46,415 nucleotides of DNA from CAZIKF01 sp964539825 (GTDB lineage Bacteria; Muiribacteriota; UBA6191): NCBI GenBank assembly GCA_964539825.1, contig CAZIKF010000038.1, positions 1-46,415 of the forward strand, written 5' to 3'. The first letter of the stretch is position 1. Each line of letters opens with the position of its first letter. Positions 1-7,813 of the stretch are shown piece after piece. Below the pieces are notes generated by a model, which was not told the origin of the DNA, made no database searches, and saw only the letters and a program-made list of their open reading frames with translations. A program made the translations under genes and the position numbers.

Positions 1-60
1 AAGAAATCGGGGATTTCTGGAAGAGAGGAGAGAGAAGAGGGAAGAAAGAATAAAGTATGA

Positions 61-97
61 GCCCGCCATGAGGGCGGGGGATGGGTCCCCGGGTCAA
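61..97. repeat. Short hairpin plus 17-bp direct repeat
   Basis: CCCGCC (62-67) and GGCGGG (73-78) form a hairpin with a 5-nt loop. The 17-mer ATGGGTCCCCGGGTCAA follows at 81-97. The same hairpin arms recur at 195-211 and the same 17-mer at 228-244. This is therefore a partial second copy of the element at 161-258. The GGGTCCCCGGGTCAA core resembles dispersed intergenic palindromes that are common in some bacterial genomes. That resemblance is from memory and was not searched. Confidence 0.6.
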
Positions 98-160
98 TCC
101 CCAACGGTGTTTAGTTAAGGCAGTCGGTATCTGTATTGGTTCTAGCCCTACAGTACCTTC

Positions 161-258
161 CGTCATCTTCGGGCTTGACCCGGAGATCCATGTTCCCGCC
201 GTAATGGCGGGATCTAACCTCATTGCAATGGGTCCCCGGGTCAAGCCAGAGGACGACG
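161..258. repeat. Imperfect 98-bp palindromic repeat element
   Basis: The left arm at about 161-191 (CGTCATCTTCGGGCTTGACC and onward) is an imperfect reverse complement of the right arm at about 226-258 (core GGGTCCCCGGGTCAAGCC and onward). Between the arms lies a nested hairpin, CCCGCC-GTAAT-GGCGGG at 195-211. The architecture is that of a small non-autonomous palindromic intergenic repeat, REP- or MITE-like. It encodes no protein. Confidence 0.65.
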
Positions 259-407
259 AGTTCAGTCCTGTAGATAATGCCAGTATTCTGGATCGCGCGA
301 TCAAGTTGCGGTATGACAAATGGGGCACGATGACACCAGGGCCGAATGCCCAGTTCAATTAGCCCGAGGCGAAGCCAAGGGATTCATCAAATCTTTAAGA
401 AATTGTG

Positions 408-565
408 AATCGAGGCCCGGAAATTTCGGATGGCCTTGGGCGAGCGAAAAGTCCTCTGCCTGCAAAGACGACGAAGAACGTAGTGTAGCTACGTTCGAGG
501 AGGATGAACAGAGCAGTGGGCTTTGCAGCCGTCCGGGGACTCCGAAATTTCCGGGCCTCGGTTCA
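408..565. repeat. 158-bp structured palindrome abutting the operon end
   Basis: Positions 411-430 (CGAGGCCCGGAAATTTCGGA) are an exact 20-bp reverse complement of 541-560. With one mismatch the arms extend outward to about 406 and 565. Nested inside are TGCAAAG (461-467) pairing with CTTTGCA (521-527), and GAACGTAG (476-483) pairing with CTACGTTC (489-496). The whole block could fold into one long branched hairpin. Its right end overlaps the stop codon of the minus-strand pseudopilin gene at 563-565, so it may also affect 3' mRNA processing or termination there. Confidence 0.7.
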
Positions 566-1042
566 CCGGATTCCCTCAAGTATTATTCGCTCTTGTAGGT
601 TCACCAGCTCATCCCCTTCTTCGCTGGTAGCTACTAGCTTGCATATGGCGCTTTTTTTTCCCGCTCGCTCAATCGTGACGCTGACCTCGCCTTCTTCTCG
701 GGGTTGGAACTTATAGATTTGTTTGAGAGTCTCCGTCATTCTTGAGATGGTATTTCCAGACCAGCGATAGGAAACCGGTTCCAGCCTTGGCATTCCATTC
801 TCATCGAGGGAGGCCAGGTTGAGCATCAAGGATGCAGTGGAGGGTTCAAACTTTGAAGCAGAGCGTAGGTCTCTTCTCAACGCTACCAGAAAACGATGGG
901 CACTTTGATGTGCAGATTGTTTTTTCTCAGCCATACGGGCTTGCCGGGTAGAGGTACCCAGCATGAAAAAGAGGGTGCCAAAAATAACGACCATCAGACC
1001 ACCCACTACCACTACCTCTATCAGGGTCACTCCTCGTCGCAA
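563..1042 (-). CDS. Prepilin-type N-methylation domain protein (GspJ-like pseudopilin)
   Basis: This 159-residue protein begins MRRGVTLIEVVVV. That is a class III prepilin signal, with predicted cleavage after Gly4, a mature Val, and Glu9 at position +5. About 20 hydrophobic residues follow. The rest is a small globular domain with no recognised motif. Length and pattern match minor pseudopilins of type II secretion or type IV pili, and GspJ is the closest guess. The start is TTG at 1042, chosen because a strong AAGGAGG ribosome site lies 6 nt upstream and the hydrophobic helix then begins at the right distance. It follows the racemase-like gene by 1 nt in the same operon. No other pilin genes are nearby, so the partner machinery must be elsewhere. 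Confidence 0.8.
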   Translation of the reverse strand: MRRGVTLIEVVVVGGLMVVIFGTLFFMLGTSTRQARMAEKKQSAHQSAHRFLVALRRDLRSASKFEPSTASLMLNLASLDENGMPRLEPVSYRWSGNTISRMTETLKQIYKFQPREEGEVSVTIERAGKKSAICKLVATSEEGDELVNLQERIILEGIR

Positions 1043-1043
1043 T

Positions 1044-2102
1044 TTATTCCTCCTTATAGACTTTCTTCACGAATGGGGAAACCATTGCTCTAAGTACCGC
1101 TTCATAGTTTCCGGTAAAGATAATCTCGCTTCCTAAATCTACCTTCACAGGGCTTCTCAAGACCAGGTAATCACTACTGCCGCCGATAATTTCAAACTCG
1201 GGATTTTTCAAGGAAGAAGGATTAGTATCCTGTCTCCCAAGATCTACCAGCACGTGGAATTTTCCTTTAGTACCTTCAAAGTCTACAACTTCACCGAAGG
1301 CATTCTTGGACCTTTTTCCTCCGTAGGGTTCCCGAGATTTTTCAAGACACTCAAGCACAGAACCGATCAATCGAAAAGAATCCGTCTTTAAACCCTCAAG
1401 AGGCTGACCTGTACCTGGCTCCCTACCTAGAAAAAGAGCCTCTCCAATTCTGACCTGGTTCAGGCCGCATAAATCACGGCTCAAAGCCTGGTTGAGTACA
1501 GCAGAGTTTCCAAATGAAACCGTCTTAAAGTGGATTTGAAACTCCCCTTCCAGGCTTCTTTTCAGCGACAGAAATTGATCAAGAAAGGCCTGAGAAGGAA
1601 GAATACCTCCGAAGCAGGCCATATTTACGCCTATCCCCTCCAGATAGAGAGACCCCGCTCCAAGTACAAAGCGCATCAAACCGGGGAGTTCCTTGGGAAG
1701 TGCGCCTTCACGCAGATCTCCCATTTCGACCATAAGCAGGACTCCATGCGAAGTTGAAGCATCGCCAGCAGCACGATTAAGGGCTGCCAGGGTTTGTAAT
1801 TGGGATTGCATACTCCATGAACAGGTCTTGACCACCTCTTGGGCTTCCCCTGGATGTGAGATCCTTAAAAGTCCTAATTCTGCACTAATACCTGCCTGGC
1901 TCAGTCGTTGAAGATTTTTGATACGGGAATCTCCTAATCGATTGATCCCCTCTTCGCATATAGCCCTGGATATACGGGTGTCTCCGCACACCAGTTTAGT
2001 CACCCCGAGAACCTCGATACCCAACTCGTTGAGACCAGCCGAGATTGCTTTGGCGTTGGAGCGAATACTCCCAAGATTGATCTCAATTCGGGGAGTAGAC
2101 AT
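1044..2102 (-). CDS. orr: PLP-dependent alanine racemase-family enzyme, ornithine racemase-like
   Basis: This 352-residue protein is of the fold-type III PLP barrel kind. The N-terminus RIEINLGSIRSNAKAI leads to GVTKLVCGD, whose Lys36 should hold the PLP. The motifs LGDSRIKNLQRL, VEMGDLREG, GNSAVL, VRIGEALFLGRE, GRQDTNP and LRAMVSPFVKKVY match the ornithine racemase (Orr) / YhfX-like subgroup rather than Alr. Known Orr converts L-ornithine to D-ornithine for B12-dependent D-ornithine 4,5-aminomutase. Its start overlaps the adenosyltransferase stop as TGATG. That pairing with a cobalamin enzyme suggests racemisation of a diamino acid ahead of an adenosylcobalamin-dependent step. No aminomutase is in the window, so the substrate could be ornithine, lysine or another amino acid. 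Confidence 0.8.
   Translation of the reverse strand: MSTPRIEINLGSIRSNAKAISAGLNELGIEVLGVTKLVCGDTRISRAICEEGINRLGDSRIKNLQRLSQAGISAELGLLRISHPGEAQEVVKTCSWSMQSQLQTLAALNRAAGDASTSHGVLLMVEMGDLREGALPKELPGLMRFVLGAGSLYLEGIGVNMACFGGILPSQAFLDQFLSLKRSLEGEFQIHFKTVSFGNSAVLNQALSRDLCGLNQVRIGEALFLGREPGTGQPLEGLKTDSFRLIGSVLECLEKSREPYGGKRSKNAFGEVVDFEGTKGKFHVLVDLGRQDTNPSSLKNPEFEIIGGSSDYLVLRSPVKVDLGSEIIFTGNYEAVLRAMVSPFVKKVYKEE
1049..1055 (-). promoter_or_regulatory. Shine-Dalgarno site that fixes a TTG start
   Basis: The minus strand reads AAGGAGG here, 6 nt before TTG at 1042. The site lies within the last codons of the racemase-like gene, which supports coupled translation and use of the non-ATG start. Confidence 0.7.
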
Positions 2103-2665
2103 CAGGCTGAGGGATTCCAGAAGATGTCCTCGACTGAATTTCGTAGATTTTCAAAGCGGGCCAAAACAAATAGAAGATCGGAAAGACGGTTTAAGTAAGG
2201 AATGACCTGCTCTGAAACCTCGTCCTCTCTCGATAGTGTCAGAACGATCCGCTCGGCACGCCTGCAAACGGTACGCCCGATGTGGAGCATTGAGGCACCC
2301 TTTGTTCCCCCGGGAAGGATGAATTCCTCTAAGGGAGACAGCTCCTCCTGGCAGGTATCGATCATCTCTTCGAGCCTTTTTACATGACGCGGCTCAATCT
2401 GCGGTACAGAATACTTCTTCTTATCCTCTTCAAGCAGACAGAGATCAGAACCAAGGTGGAATAGATCATTTTGTACCTCCTGCAGCCAGTTCTTAATCTG
2501 CGAGTCGGTGCATTCACAGTGGGCGGCCCCCAGGACTGAGTTGAGCTCATCCACGGTCCCGTAACCCTCAATTCTCAGAGAATCCTTGGGGATTCTTTGT
2601 CCGCCTCCAAGCCCCGTGGTACCATCATCGCCGGATCGTGTATAAACTTTGGTTATTCTAGGCAT
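2102..2665 (-). CDS. pduO: PduO-type cob(I)alamin adenosyltransferase
   Basis: This 187-residue protein has the hallmarks of the PduO/MMAB family. They are an N-terminal TRSGDDGTTGL motif that binds ATP, YGTVDELNSVLG, a helix with CRRAER, and a C-terminal YLNRLSDLLFVLAR helix. The enzyme transfers the adenosyl group of ATP to cob(I)alamin to make coenzyme B12 in the cytosol. Length is normal for the family. It is the first gene of a minus-strand operon. Its stop overlaps the start of the racemase-like gene by one base. About 60 bp separate its start from the divergent symporter gene at 2725. Confidence 0.92.
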   Translation of the reverse strand: MPRITKVYTRSGDDGTTGLGGGQRIPKDSLRIEGYGTVDELNSVLGAAHCECTDSQIKNWLQEVQNDLFHLGSDLCLLEEDKKKYSVPQIEPRHVKRLEEMIDTCQEELSPLEEFILPGGTKGASMLHIGRTVCRRAERIVLTLSREDEVSEQVIPYLNRLSDLLFVLARFENLRNSVEDIFWNPSA

Positions 2666-2724
2666 TTGAGTTCAACTTTCGTGAATGTTAAAGAACGGGC
2701 CATTCTACCCGAGATACTAATCCC

Positions 2725-4347
2725 ATGAAAATCGAAGAATTTCTCAGAACATTCGGACACTATCTAACAGACGTTCCTGAAGCCTTTCCATGGTTTGTTG
2801 CCTTGCTTTTAGGGACGGGAATCCTCGTAACCCTACGCTTTGGGTTTATCCAATTCTATAAACTTGGCCACGCTTTCCAGGTTATAGCAGGTCACTTTGA
2901 TGATCCCAATGAGAAAGGAGATGTGACCCATTTCCAGGCTCTCACGGTAGCCTTATCGGCCACGGTTGGAGTGGGAAACATCGCTGGGGTTGCCCTTGCC
3001 ATCCATGTCGCCGGACCAGGAGCCCTATTTTGGATGTGGATGACTGCCTTCTTCGGAATGGCTCTTAAATACGTGGAATGTACGCTTTCCATGAAATACC
3101 GCATTTTTGACGAAGAGGGTGAAGCGGCCGGCGGACCCATGTATTACATCGAGAAGGGACTGGGATGGAAATGGGCCGGAATGGTCTTTGCTTTTTGCGC
3201 AGTGATCTGTTCCTTTGCTACGGGCAATATGAACCAGTCCAATACCATTGCCAGCGTAGTCTCTGAGAGGGGGCTGCTGAGTCCATACATTGTAGGAGGT
3301 ATCCTGGTTTTCATGGTTGGATTTGTCATCATTGGAGGGGTTAAGAGAATCGCCAGTGTTACTGACAAACTACTTCCTGGTATGGCTTTTATCTATTTTG
3401 GAGCCGCATCTCTCATCTTAATCCTCCATATAGATCAGATTCCGGCAGTCATTGCCCTGGTTTTCGCTAATGCCTTCAATCCAACTTCGGCTTTTGGCGG
3501 AACGGCAGCGGGCGCATTTACAGCAACCATGCTTTACGGGATCAAGCGCGGACTCTTTAGCAATGAAGCAGGACAGGGCTCCGCTCCTATAGCCCATGCC
3601 AGCGCTAAAACCCATGAACCGGTACGAGAAGGCGTGGTGGCCATGGTGGGTCCGTTCATCGATACTCTGATTATTTGCTCCCTAACAGGATTGGTTCTGC
3701 TGGTCACGGGGGCGTGGAATACTCGGTTTGAGGGTGAGTATGCTCCTTCAAGGGTTGTTATCGCATCTGAAATCAAGGCTGGAATTCCCCAGACCATCAA
3801 TGGACCGGTTGAGCTCAAAGATGGGATTCCCCAGGGGTTTGTGATGGAACTCAATCATGCATCCATTGAAGATGCTGTGGTATTGAAGGATTCCCAACCT
3901 TATTCAGGTATTTTGGAGAGCCGCGAGGGATATCTTCAGGCTCCCGATGAGAGTTTTCATATCAAGGGAAAGGCATTGCTAAATGGTGCTCCGCTAACCA
4001 CCAAGGCTTTCGAGGTCGGCCTATCGAAACTGATTTCCTGGGGTTCGTGGATTGTAGAGATCTCTGTTTTTCTTTTTGCTTTTTCAACCATTATTGGCTG
4101 GAGTTATTATGGTGACCGAAGTTTTGAATACCTGTTTGGAATTCGCTACCTCGTGATCTATCGATTACTCTACCTCGTCTTTGTTTTCATCGGGGCTATC
4201 ATTGCTCTAGACGTAGTATGGATGTTTGGTGATATCGCGCTATCACTCATGGCCATTCCTAACCTTATTGCGATCATCTTTCTGCATGGAAAGGTTCTTG
4301 AAGACACAAAGGAATATTTTTCTAGGAAGCACGTGCCCCTGAAATAG
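2725..4347 (+). CDS. Sodium/alanine (AGCS family) symporter
   Basis: This 540-residue inner membrane protein has about 10-11 hydrophobic helices and the AGCS family core, ALSATVGVGNIAGVALAI followed by GPGALFWMW. The family imports alanine or glycine with Na+ or H+. GGPMYYIEKG and SNEAGQGSAPIAHA are further family-typical segments. It is longer than usual because of a roughly 110-residue hydrophilic insertion at about residues 333-438, between two late helices (RFEGEYAPSRVV to LTTKAFEVG). The insertion is probably extracytoplasmic. The gene is monocistronic on the plus strand and convergent with the next symporter, 15 bp away. The exact substrate is not predictable. Confidence 0.9.
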   Translation: MKIEEFLRTFGHYLTDVPEAFPWFVALLLGTGILVTLRFGFIQFYKLGHAFQVIAGHFDDPNEKGDVTHFQALTVALSATVGVGNIAGVALAIHVAGPGALFWMWMTAFFGMALKYVECTLSMKYRIFDEEGEAAGGPMYYIEKGLGWKWAGMVFAFCAVICSFATGNMNQSNTIASVVSERGLLSPYIVGGILVFMVGFVIIGGVKRIASVTDKLLPGMAFIYFGAASLILILHIDQIPAVIALVFANAFNPTSAFGGTAAGAFTATMLYGIKRGLFSNEAGQGSAPIAHASAKTHEPVREGVVAMVGPFIDTLIICSLTGLVLLVTGAWNTRFEGEYAPSRVVIASEIKAGIPQTINGPVELKDGIPQGFVMELNHASIEDAVVLKDSQPYSGILESREGYLQAPDESFHIKGKALLNGAPLTTKAFEVGLSKLISWGSWIVEISVFLFAFSTIIGWSYYGDRSFEYLFGIRYLVIYRLLYLVFVFIGAIIALDVVWMFGDIALSLMAIPNLIAIIFLHGKVLEDTKEYFSRKHVPLK

Positions 4348-4362
4348 GAAAACCTGCCCGAT

Positions 4363-5796
4363 CTACTTCACCTCTCGATCCGGTACCAGGATCGAGAGGA
4401 AGAAAAAAAGGATCGCGGAACTTCCAATTCCGTACCAGGCGGCATCGAGACCAAGAGAACTCAACCCTGTCGGAAGTGTAATCGTTCCGGTTTGCAGTAG
4501 AACCGCAATCCCTCCCCCGCCTAACATAGCTCCAAAGGCCCCCGCTGCACTCGACCTCGGCCAGAAATAGGCTCCAAGAGTAGGTATGAACAATCCAGAT
4601 ACCATGAATGCGTAGGCGTACATTATTACATCAAGAACCAGCTTAAAGCGTGCTGCGATCAAAACTGCCAGAACTCCCACCAACAGGGTCACGACCTGGG
4701 ATAATCGAATCCGTTTCTCAGGAGACATTTTCCCTAATAGGTGCCTCTCTCCCACATCATTGACAAAGTTCCCGGACGCAGCCATAAGACAACTATCAGC
4801 GGTTGACATGATGGCTGAAAAATAAGCGGCCAGTACCACCCCGGCAACTCCAATGGGAAGAGAGTTTTGGATCAGTAGCGGGACTGCCATCTCTGATTCG
4901 GCTCCGGGAACCAGTACTCGAGCACACATTCCAAGAAAGACCCCTGTAAAAGCCATAATGGGGTACTCGAACAGGCCGGCGATAAACCAGGCCTTTTTGG
5001 CCTCACGTTCATTGCGGCAGGCATACATTCTCTGGTACAGCGTCATGCCCACCAGCCAGATCGGAATAATTGTAATCATCCAGTTAAGAAATTTAACCAT
5101 GGAGATATTTGTGAGTGAAAAAAACTCGGCAGGAAGAGCGGCCTGCATAGCACCTAATCCCCCAATTTTAATGAGAACCACTGGGACCGTGATGAACAAA
5201 AGGCCAACCATAAGTATGATCCACTGAATAGTATCAGTGTAGATGACTGCCTTGAGTCCCCCTACCACGGTGTAAAGAACTGTAATGGTTCCGATGAGAA
5301 CCAGGGAAAACTCCATGGGACTTAGACCGAAGGGAGCCGAGGGAAACAGGGTCGCCGAGGCGAGTTTGGCACCGGCCAGAACCTGACCCCCGGTGAAACC
5401 CAGGTAGCCTATTCCCGAGATCAGAGCAGCCAACAGAGCTACACGATTACCATAACGATAGCGAAGAAAGTCCGGATAGGTGAACATGTTCTGACTTACA
5501 TCTATCGCCTTTATTCTTGGTATGATCAGAACAGCTGAAAGCCAGGCTCCCACAAGTCCTGTGAAAAGGAGCCAGGTACCCGATAGGCCCATAACAAAGC
5601 CTAATCCTCCCAGCCCAATTGAAAATCCGCCGCCTACATCAGTAGCCACGATGGAGAGTCCCACGTGATGGGCAGGAATACTTCTTCCACCAACGTAATA
5701 GTCCTCCGAGCTCTTATTCTTATGAAAATGATAGAACCCTATTGCCAGAACTCCAAGCATATAGAGAGCAAAAATGAGGTAATCTAGTACAGACAA
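4363..5796 (-). CDS. Sodium:solute symporter (SSS family)
   Basis: This 477-residue protein has about 13 membrane helices. It starts with LDYLIFALYMLGVLAIGFY and then SSEDYYVGGRSIPAHHVGLS, the N-terminal pattern of the SSS family. Later segments YTVVGGLKAVIYTD and AAYFSAIMSTADSCLMAASG match the family's sodium-site helices. The family couples Na+ entry to uptake of proline, sugars, carboxylates or other small solutes. Proline/solute-type uptake is plausible but not proven. The TTG start at 5796 is supported by GGGGAG 8 nt upstream. It lies 15 bp after the beta-lysine acetyltransferase gene, probably in one transcript, which suggests a joint role in osmolyte or amino acid handling. Confidence 0.9.
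   Translation of the reverse strand: MSVLDYLIFALYMLGVLAIGFYHFHKNKSSEDYYVGGRSIPAHHVGLSIVATDVGGGFSIGLGGLGFVMGLSGTWLLFTGLVGAWLSAVLIIPRIKAIDVSQNMFTYPDFLRYRYGNRVALLAALISGIGYLGFTGGQVLAGAKLASATLFPSAPFGLSPMEFSLVLIGTITVLYTVVGGLKAVIYTDTIQWIILMVGLLFITVPVVLIKIGGLGAMQAALPAEFFSLTNISMVKFLNWMITIIPIWLVGMTLYQRMYACRNEREAKKAWFIAGLFEYPIMAFTGVFLGMCARVLVPGAESEMAVPLLIQNSLPIGVAGVVLAAYFSAIMSTADSCLMAASGNFVNDVGERHLLGKMSPEKRIRLSQVVTLLVGVLAVLIAARFKLVLDVIMYAYAFMVSGLFIPTLGAYFWPRSSAAGAFGAMLGGGGIAVLLQTGTITLPTGLSSLGLDAAWYGIGSSAILFFFLSILVPDREVK
4371..4399. terminator. Perfect hairpin at convergent gene ends
   Basis: CCTCTCGATCC (4371-4381) and GGATCGAGAGG (4389-4399) form an 11-bp perfect stem with a 7-nt loop. It sits in the last codons of the minus-strand symporter and just beyond the plus-strand symporter stop. 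It could stop transcription from either side. However, the T-run expected after an intrinsic terminator is absent on the plus strand and lies before the hairpin on the minus strand, so function is uncertain. Confidence 0.4.
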
Positions 5797-5811
5797 ATGA
5801 TCTCCCCAGGC

Positions 5812-6894
5812 TTAGATGTCGAGTCTCTTCACCCAGATATTCATGTCTTCGTAGTGCCCGAAAATGTCGCAATTGTTGATCAGCCGCCCGCTGAACTCAT
5901 AACCCAGTCGAAAGAAGGCGCAGTTCATCCCAAAGCTTGGGGCCCTGGCAAGGGTATAGGCTGTCATGATTCCCTTCTTCTTCAGATCTTTTTCAAGCTC
6001 CATGAGAAGATGCTGCATAATTCCTCGGCCCTGGGCGCTTGCTACGGTCGCGCAGTCCGTCATCTCGGCATTGGAATGCTTAACACTGATTTCCGCCGAT
6101 GCCGCCGCCACACTTTCGCCCTTGACTCTGGCTATCTGGTAGATGACGTTTCTGTCCATGGTAGCGCTAATGTAGTCTGGATTCGTGAGCGGAGAAGGAT
6201 AGGTTTCAAATACATCTCGATAGATCAAGACCAATTCAGGGATGTCATCTTTGCTTGCCTGGGTGATTTCAATATCTGGGTCAAGTTCCCTGGTACTCTT
6301 GAGTGGTGTCTTATAAATCAGCCGCTCAACAAGTTGAACCTCCTCGAGAAGTTTGCTGGAATGTAACCGCTCAGAGGTGGAAAAGCGCGAAAGAACATAG
6401 GAATCCTTACCCTTGTAGAAATATCTTAAAATGCCCTCAAATAGATATCCGTGGGTAATCCAATTCTGAAAATCATCCGGAGAAGCCTTAACAAAGATTT
6501 TTTCAAAATCATTTGCTTCAGCCAGGTAGGCCAGACGCTCCAGCATTGGACTGAAATCTCCATCAACCTCATAATCCAAAATTTTCAGTCTGCGGTTGTA
6601 ATAATCCAGGTAAACATCGACTTTGTAGTTGTCCCCTTCAATCTCAAAGTCCATTCCGTAGATCGTACCCACAACTGTGGTTTTGACCCCTTTGTCCAAA
6701 ACCAGGGAAACCATTCCCATCTTTTTTTCCGTCGGCTCCAGCCCACCCCATTCATCCGCCGGTACAGCTAGCTCCCCAGGTTTACTCGATTCGGTCACTG
6801 GAGACACATGAATTTTCTCATGCTCGTCTTCTTCTAGCCTGGACCCGTTTTCTCCACCGGAAACAGCCTGTTGCTGTGTTGTACTCTTAGCCAT
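5812..6894 (-). CDS. ablB: Beta-lysine N-acetyltransferase (AblB-like, GNAT)
   Basis: This 360-residue cytosolic protein has a charged, low-complexity first 60 residues. An AblB-type N-terminal part follows (VDVYLDYYNRRLKILDYEV, GYLFEGILRYFYKGKDSYVLSRF). The C-terminal half is a GNAT domain with the acetyl-CoA loop AQGRGIMQHLLMELE and the ending GHYEDMNIWVK typical of this family. Known AblB acetylates beta-lysine to N-epsilon-acetyl-beta-lysine, a compatible solute in methanogens and some bacteria. The usual partner AblA, lysine 2,3-aminomutase, is not in the window. The next gene 15 bp downstream is a sodium:solute symporter. The extended hydrophilic N-terminus is longer than I expect for the family. 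Confidence 0.85.
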   Translation of the reverse strand: MAKSTTQQQAVSGGENGSRLEEDEHEKIHVSPVTESSKPGELAVPADEWGGLEPTEKKMGMVSLVLDKGVKTTVVGTIYGMDFEIEGDNYKVDVYLDYYNRRLKILDYEVDGDFSPMLERLAYLAEANDFEKIFVKASPDDFQNWITHGYLFEGILRYFYKGKDSYVLSRFSTSERLHSSKLLEEVQLVERLIYKTPLKSTRELDPDIEITQASKDDIPELVLIYRDVFETYPSPLTNPDYISATMDRNVIYQIARVKGESVAAASAEISVKHSNAEMTDCATVASAQGRGIMQHLLMELEKDLKKKGIMTAYTLARAPSFGMNCAFFRLGYEFSGRLINNCDIFGHYEDMNIWVKRLDI

Positions 6895-6976
6895 GACTTT
6901 TCTCGCCCCTGTTAATGATTATCTTTCCAAACCAGAATTTTCTTGGAAGTAAAGATTCGACGTGACCAACTCTAAC

Positions 6977-7007
6977 ATAAGACACGGAGAGGAATAACCC
7001 CTGTCAA
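6977..7007 (-). promoter_or_regulatory. Candidate sigma70 promoter for the ablB-symporter operon
   Basis: The minus strand has a perfect TTGACA at 7007-7002. Possible -10 elements are TGTCTT at 17-bp spacing or TCTTAT at 19-bp spacing. It lies about 85-110 bp before the ablB start. The -35 is strong and the -10 is weak. Confidence 0.35.
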
Positions 7008-7159
7008 CATGAGCTTATCCCCACCAATCCTGTTGCGACACTTGATCAAAGTGGTGTGGTCAATCAGGAATCAGGGCTCCTTTAATAACGGGTATTTCTA
7101 GATTTTTTCAAGAAAGACCAGGTAAAGGACCAACCTCAAAAGTGATTGAGATACTAGGA

Positions 7160-7420
7160 GTCTGTCGGAGAATTGAGTTTGTAGCGAGACCGAGCGAAAA
7201 GTTCAAGATCAAGGCGGAGGCAATAAAATCGCCGAAGGTGTGCTTGAAGAACATTGAGAGCGAAAGGAATTTCTTAGAAATGAAAAAATGCCCGGTGGCT
7301 CCCCTGGTCTTGGTTCAATTTTTTGACCAAGCCTCACCGGACATTTTTCTAAAGGTTGCTACGTGGTTCGAGACCACGTTGATATGTTACCGCCACCGCG
7401 CGTGGTTAGCTTCGCTCGGA
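7160..7420. repeat. Structured intergenic repeat with nested hairpins
   Basis: AAAAATGCCCGGTG (7284-7297) pairs with CACCGGACATTTTT (7335-7348) with one mismatch. Inside it CTTGGT (7309-7314) pairs with ACCAAG (7326-7331). A second hairpin, ACGTGGT-TCGAG-ACCACGT, lies at 7361-7379. CCGAGCGAA (7190-7198) is the exact reverse complement of 7411-7419 and encloses the block. The left flank, with GTAGCGAGACCGAGCGAAAA, resembles a dispersed element I have seen in other bacterial genomes (memory only). This looks like a non-autonomous mobile or regulatory element, distinct from the repeats at 1-562. Confidence 0.55.
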
Positions 7421-7807
7421 AAAGATCTCACGCCAGGGCAGATCAGATCGAAACAATCCATGTTTCAGTCCATCTGACGGCTTGGTTTGGGTTCGTCCTC
7501 GTCCCCCCGAAACCTTATGGAGATCTTGAGCCGTAGCCGTCCCTGAACGGGGCGGAAGTTCGTTAAACTGGATTCGTAATTTAGTCATTTTCTAATCCAA
7601 GGCTGACAGTAGTCGTCTTATTAGAAGCATAGACCGTGCCAAAACTTGAAAGCTTGAGCTAATGTCTTTGATTCCCCTGAGTATAGGTACTCTCGAATCA
7701 ATCATGAGCTTGCTTTATCTGCTTAAGCTTTGACCAATAAGTCAAGTATCGACTGAAAATAGGTCTTTGGATGATACTGTTATCGTGCATTTTATAAGGG
7801 TTTACCG

Positions 7808-7813
7808 TATAAT
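7808..7813 (+). promoter_or_regulatory. Candidate -10 box for the regulator gene
   Basis: A consensus TATAAT lies 55 bp before the ATG at 7868. No clear -35 hexamer lies at the proper spacing. The upstream region is AT-rich. Confidence 0.35.

Larger units (their letters stand above)
1..562. other. Non-coding region with palindromic repeats
   Basis: I see no convincing gene in this stretch. It begins with a purine-rich run and then holds three palindromic blocks, listed separately at 61-97, 161-258 and 408-565. The short open frames across it run through the palindromes, lack recognisable domains and have no good ribosome binding site. It lies downstream of the minus-strand operon that ends at 563, so it is a plausible 3' intergenic region colonised by dispersed repeats. 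Confidence 0.6.

Noticed and set aside
81..362. 93-codon plus frame in the left repeat region
   Set aside because: It is built almost entirely from the palindromic repeats, which explains the open frame.
5797..6366. 189-codon plus frame opposite the ablB gene
   Set aside because: The minus strand encodes a full GNAT protein with clear motifs. The plus frame has none.
7406..7588. 60-codon minus-strand frame that might be a transposase remnant
   Set aside because: It has no ribosome site and no recognised domain, and it runs into the repeat block hairpins. I could not tie it to any IS family.
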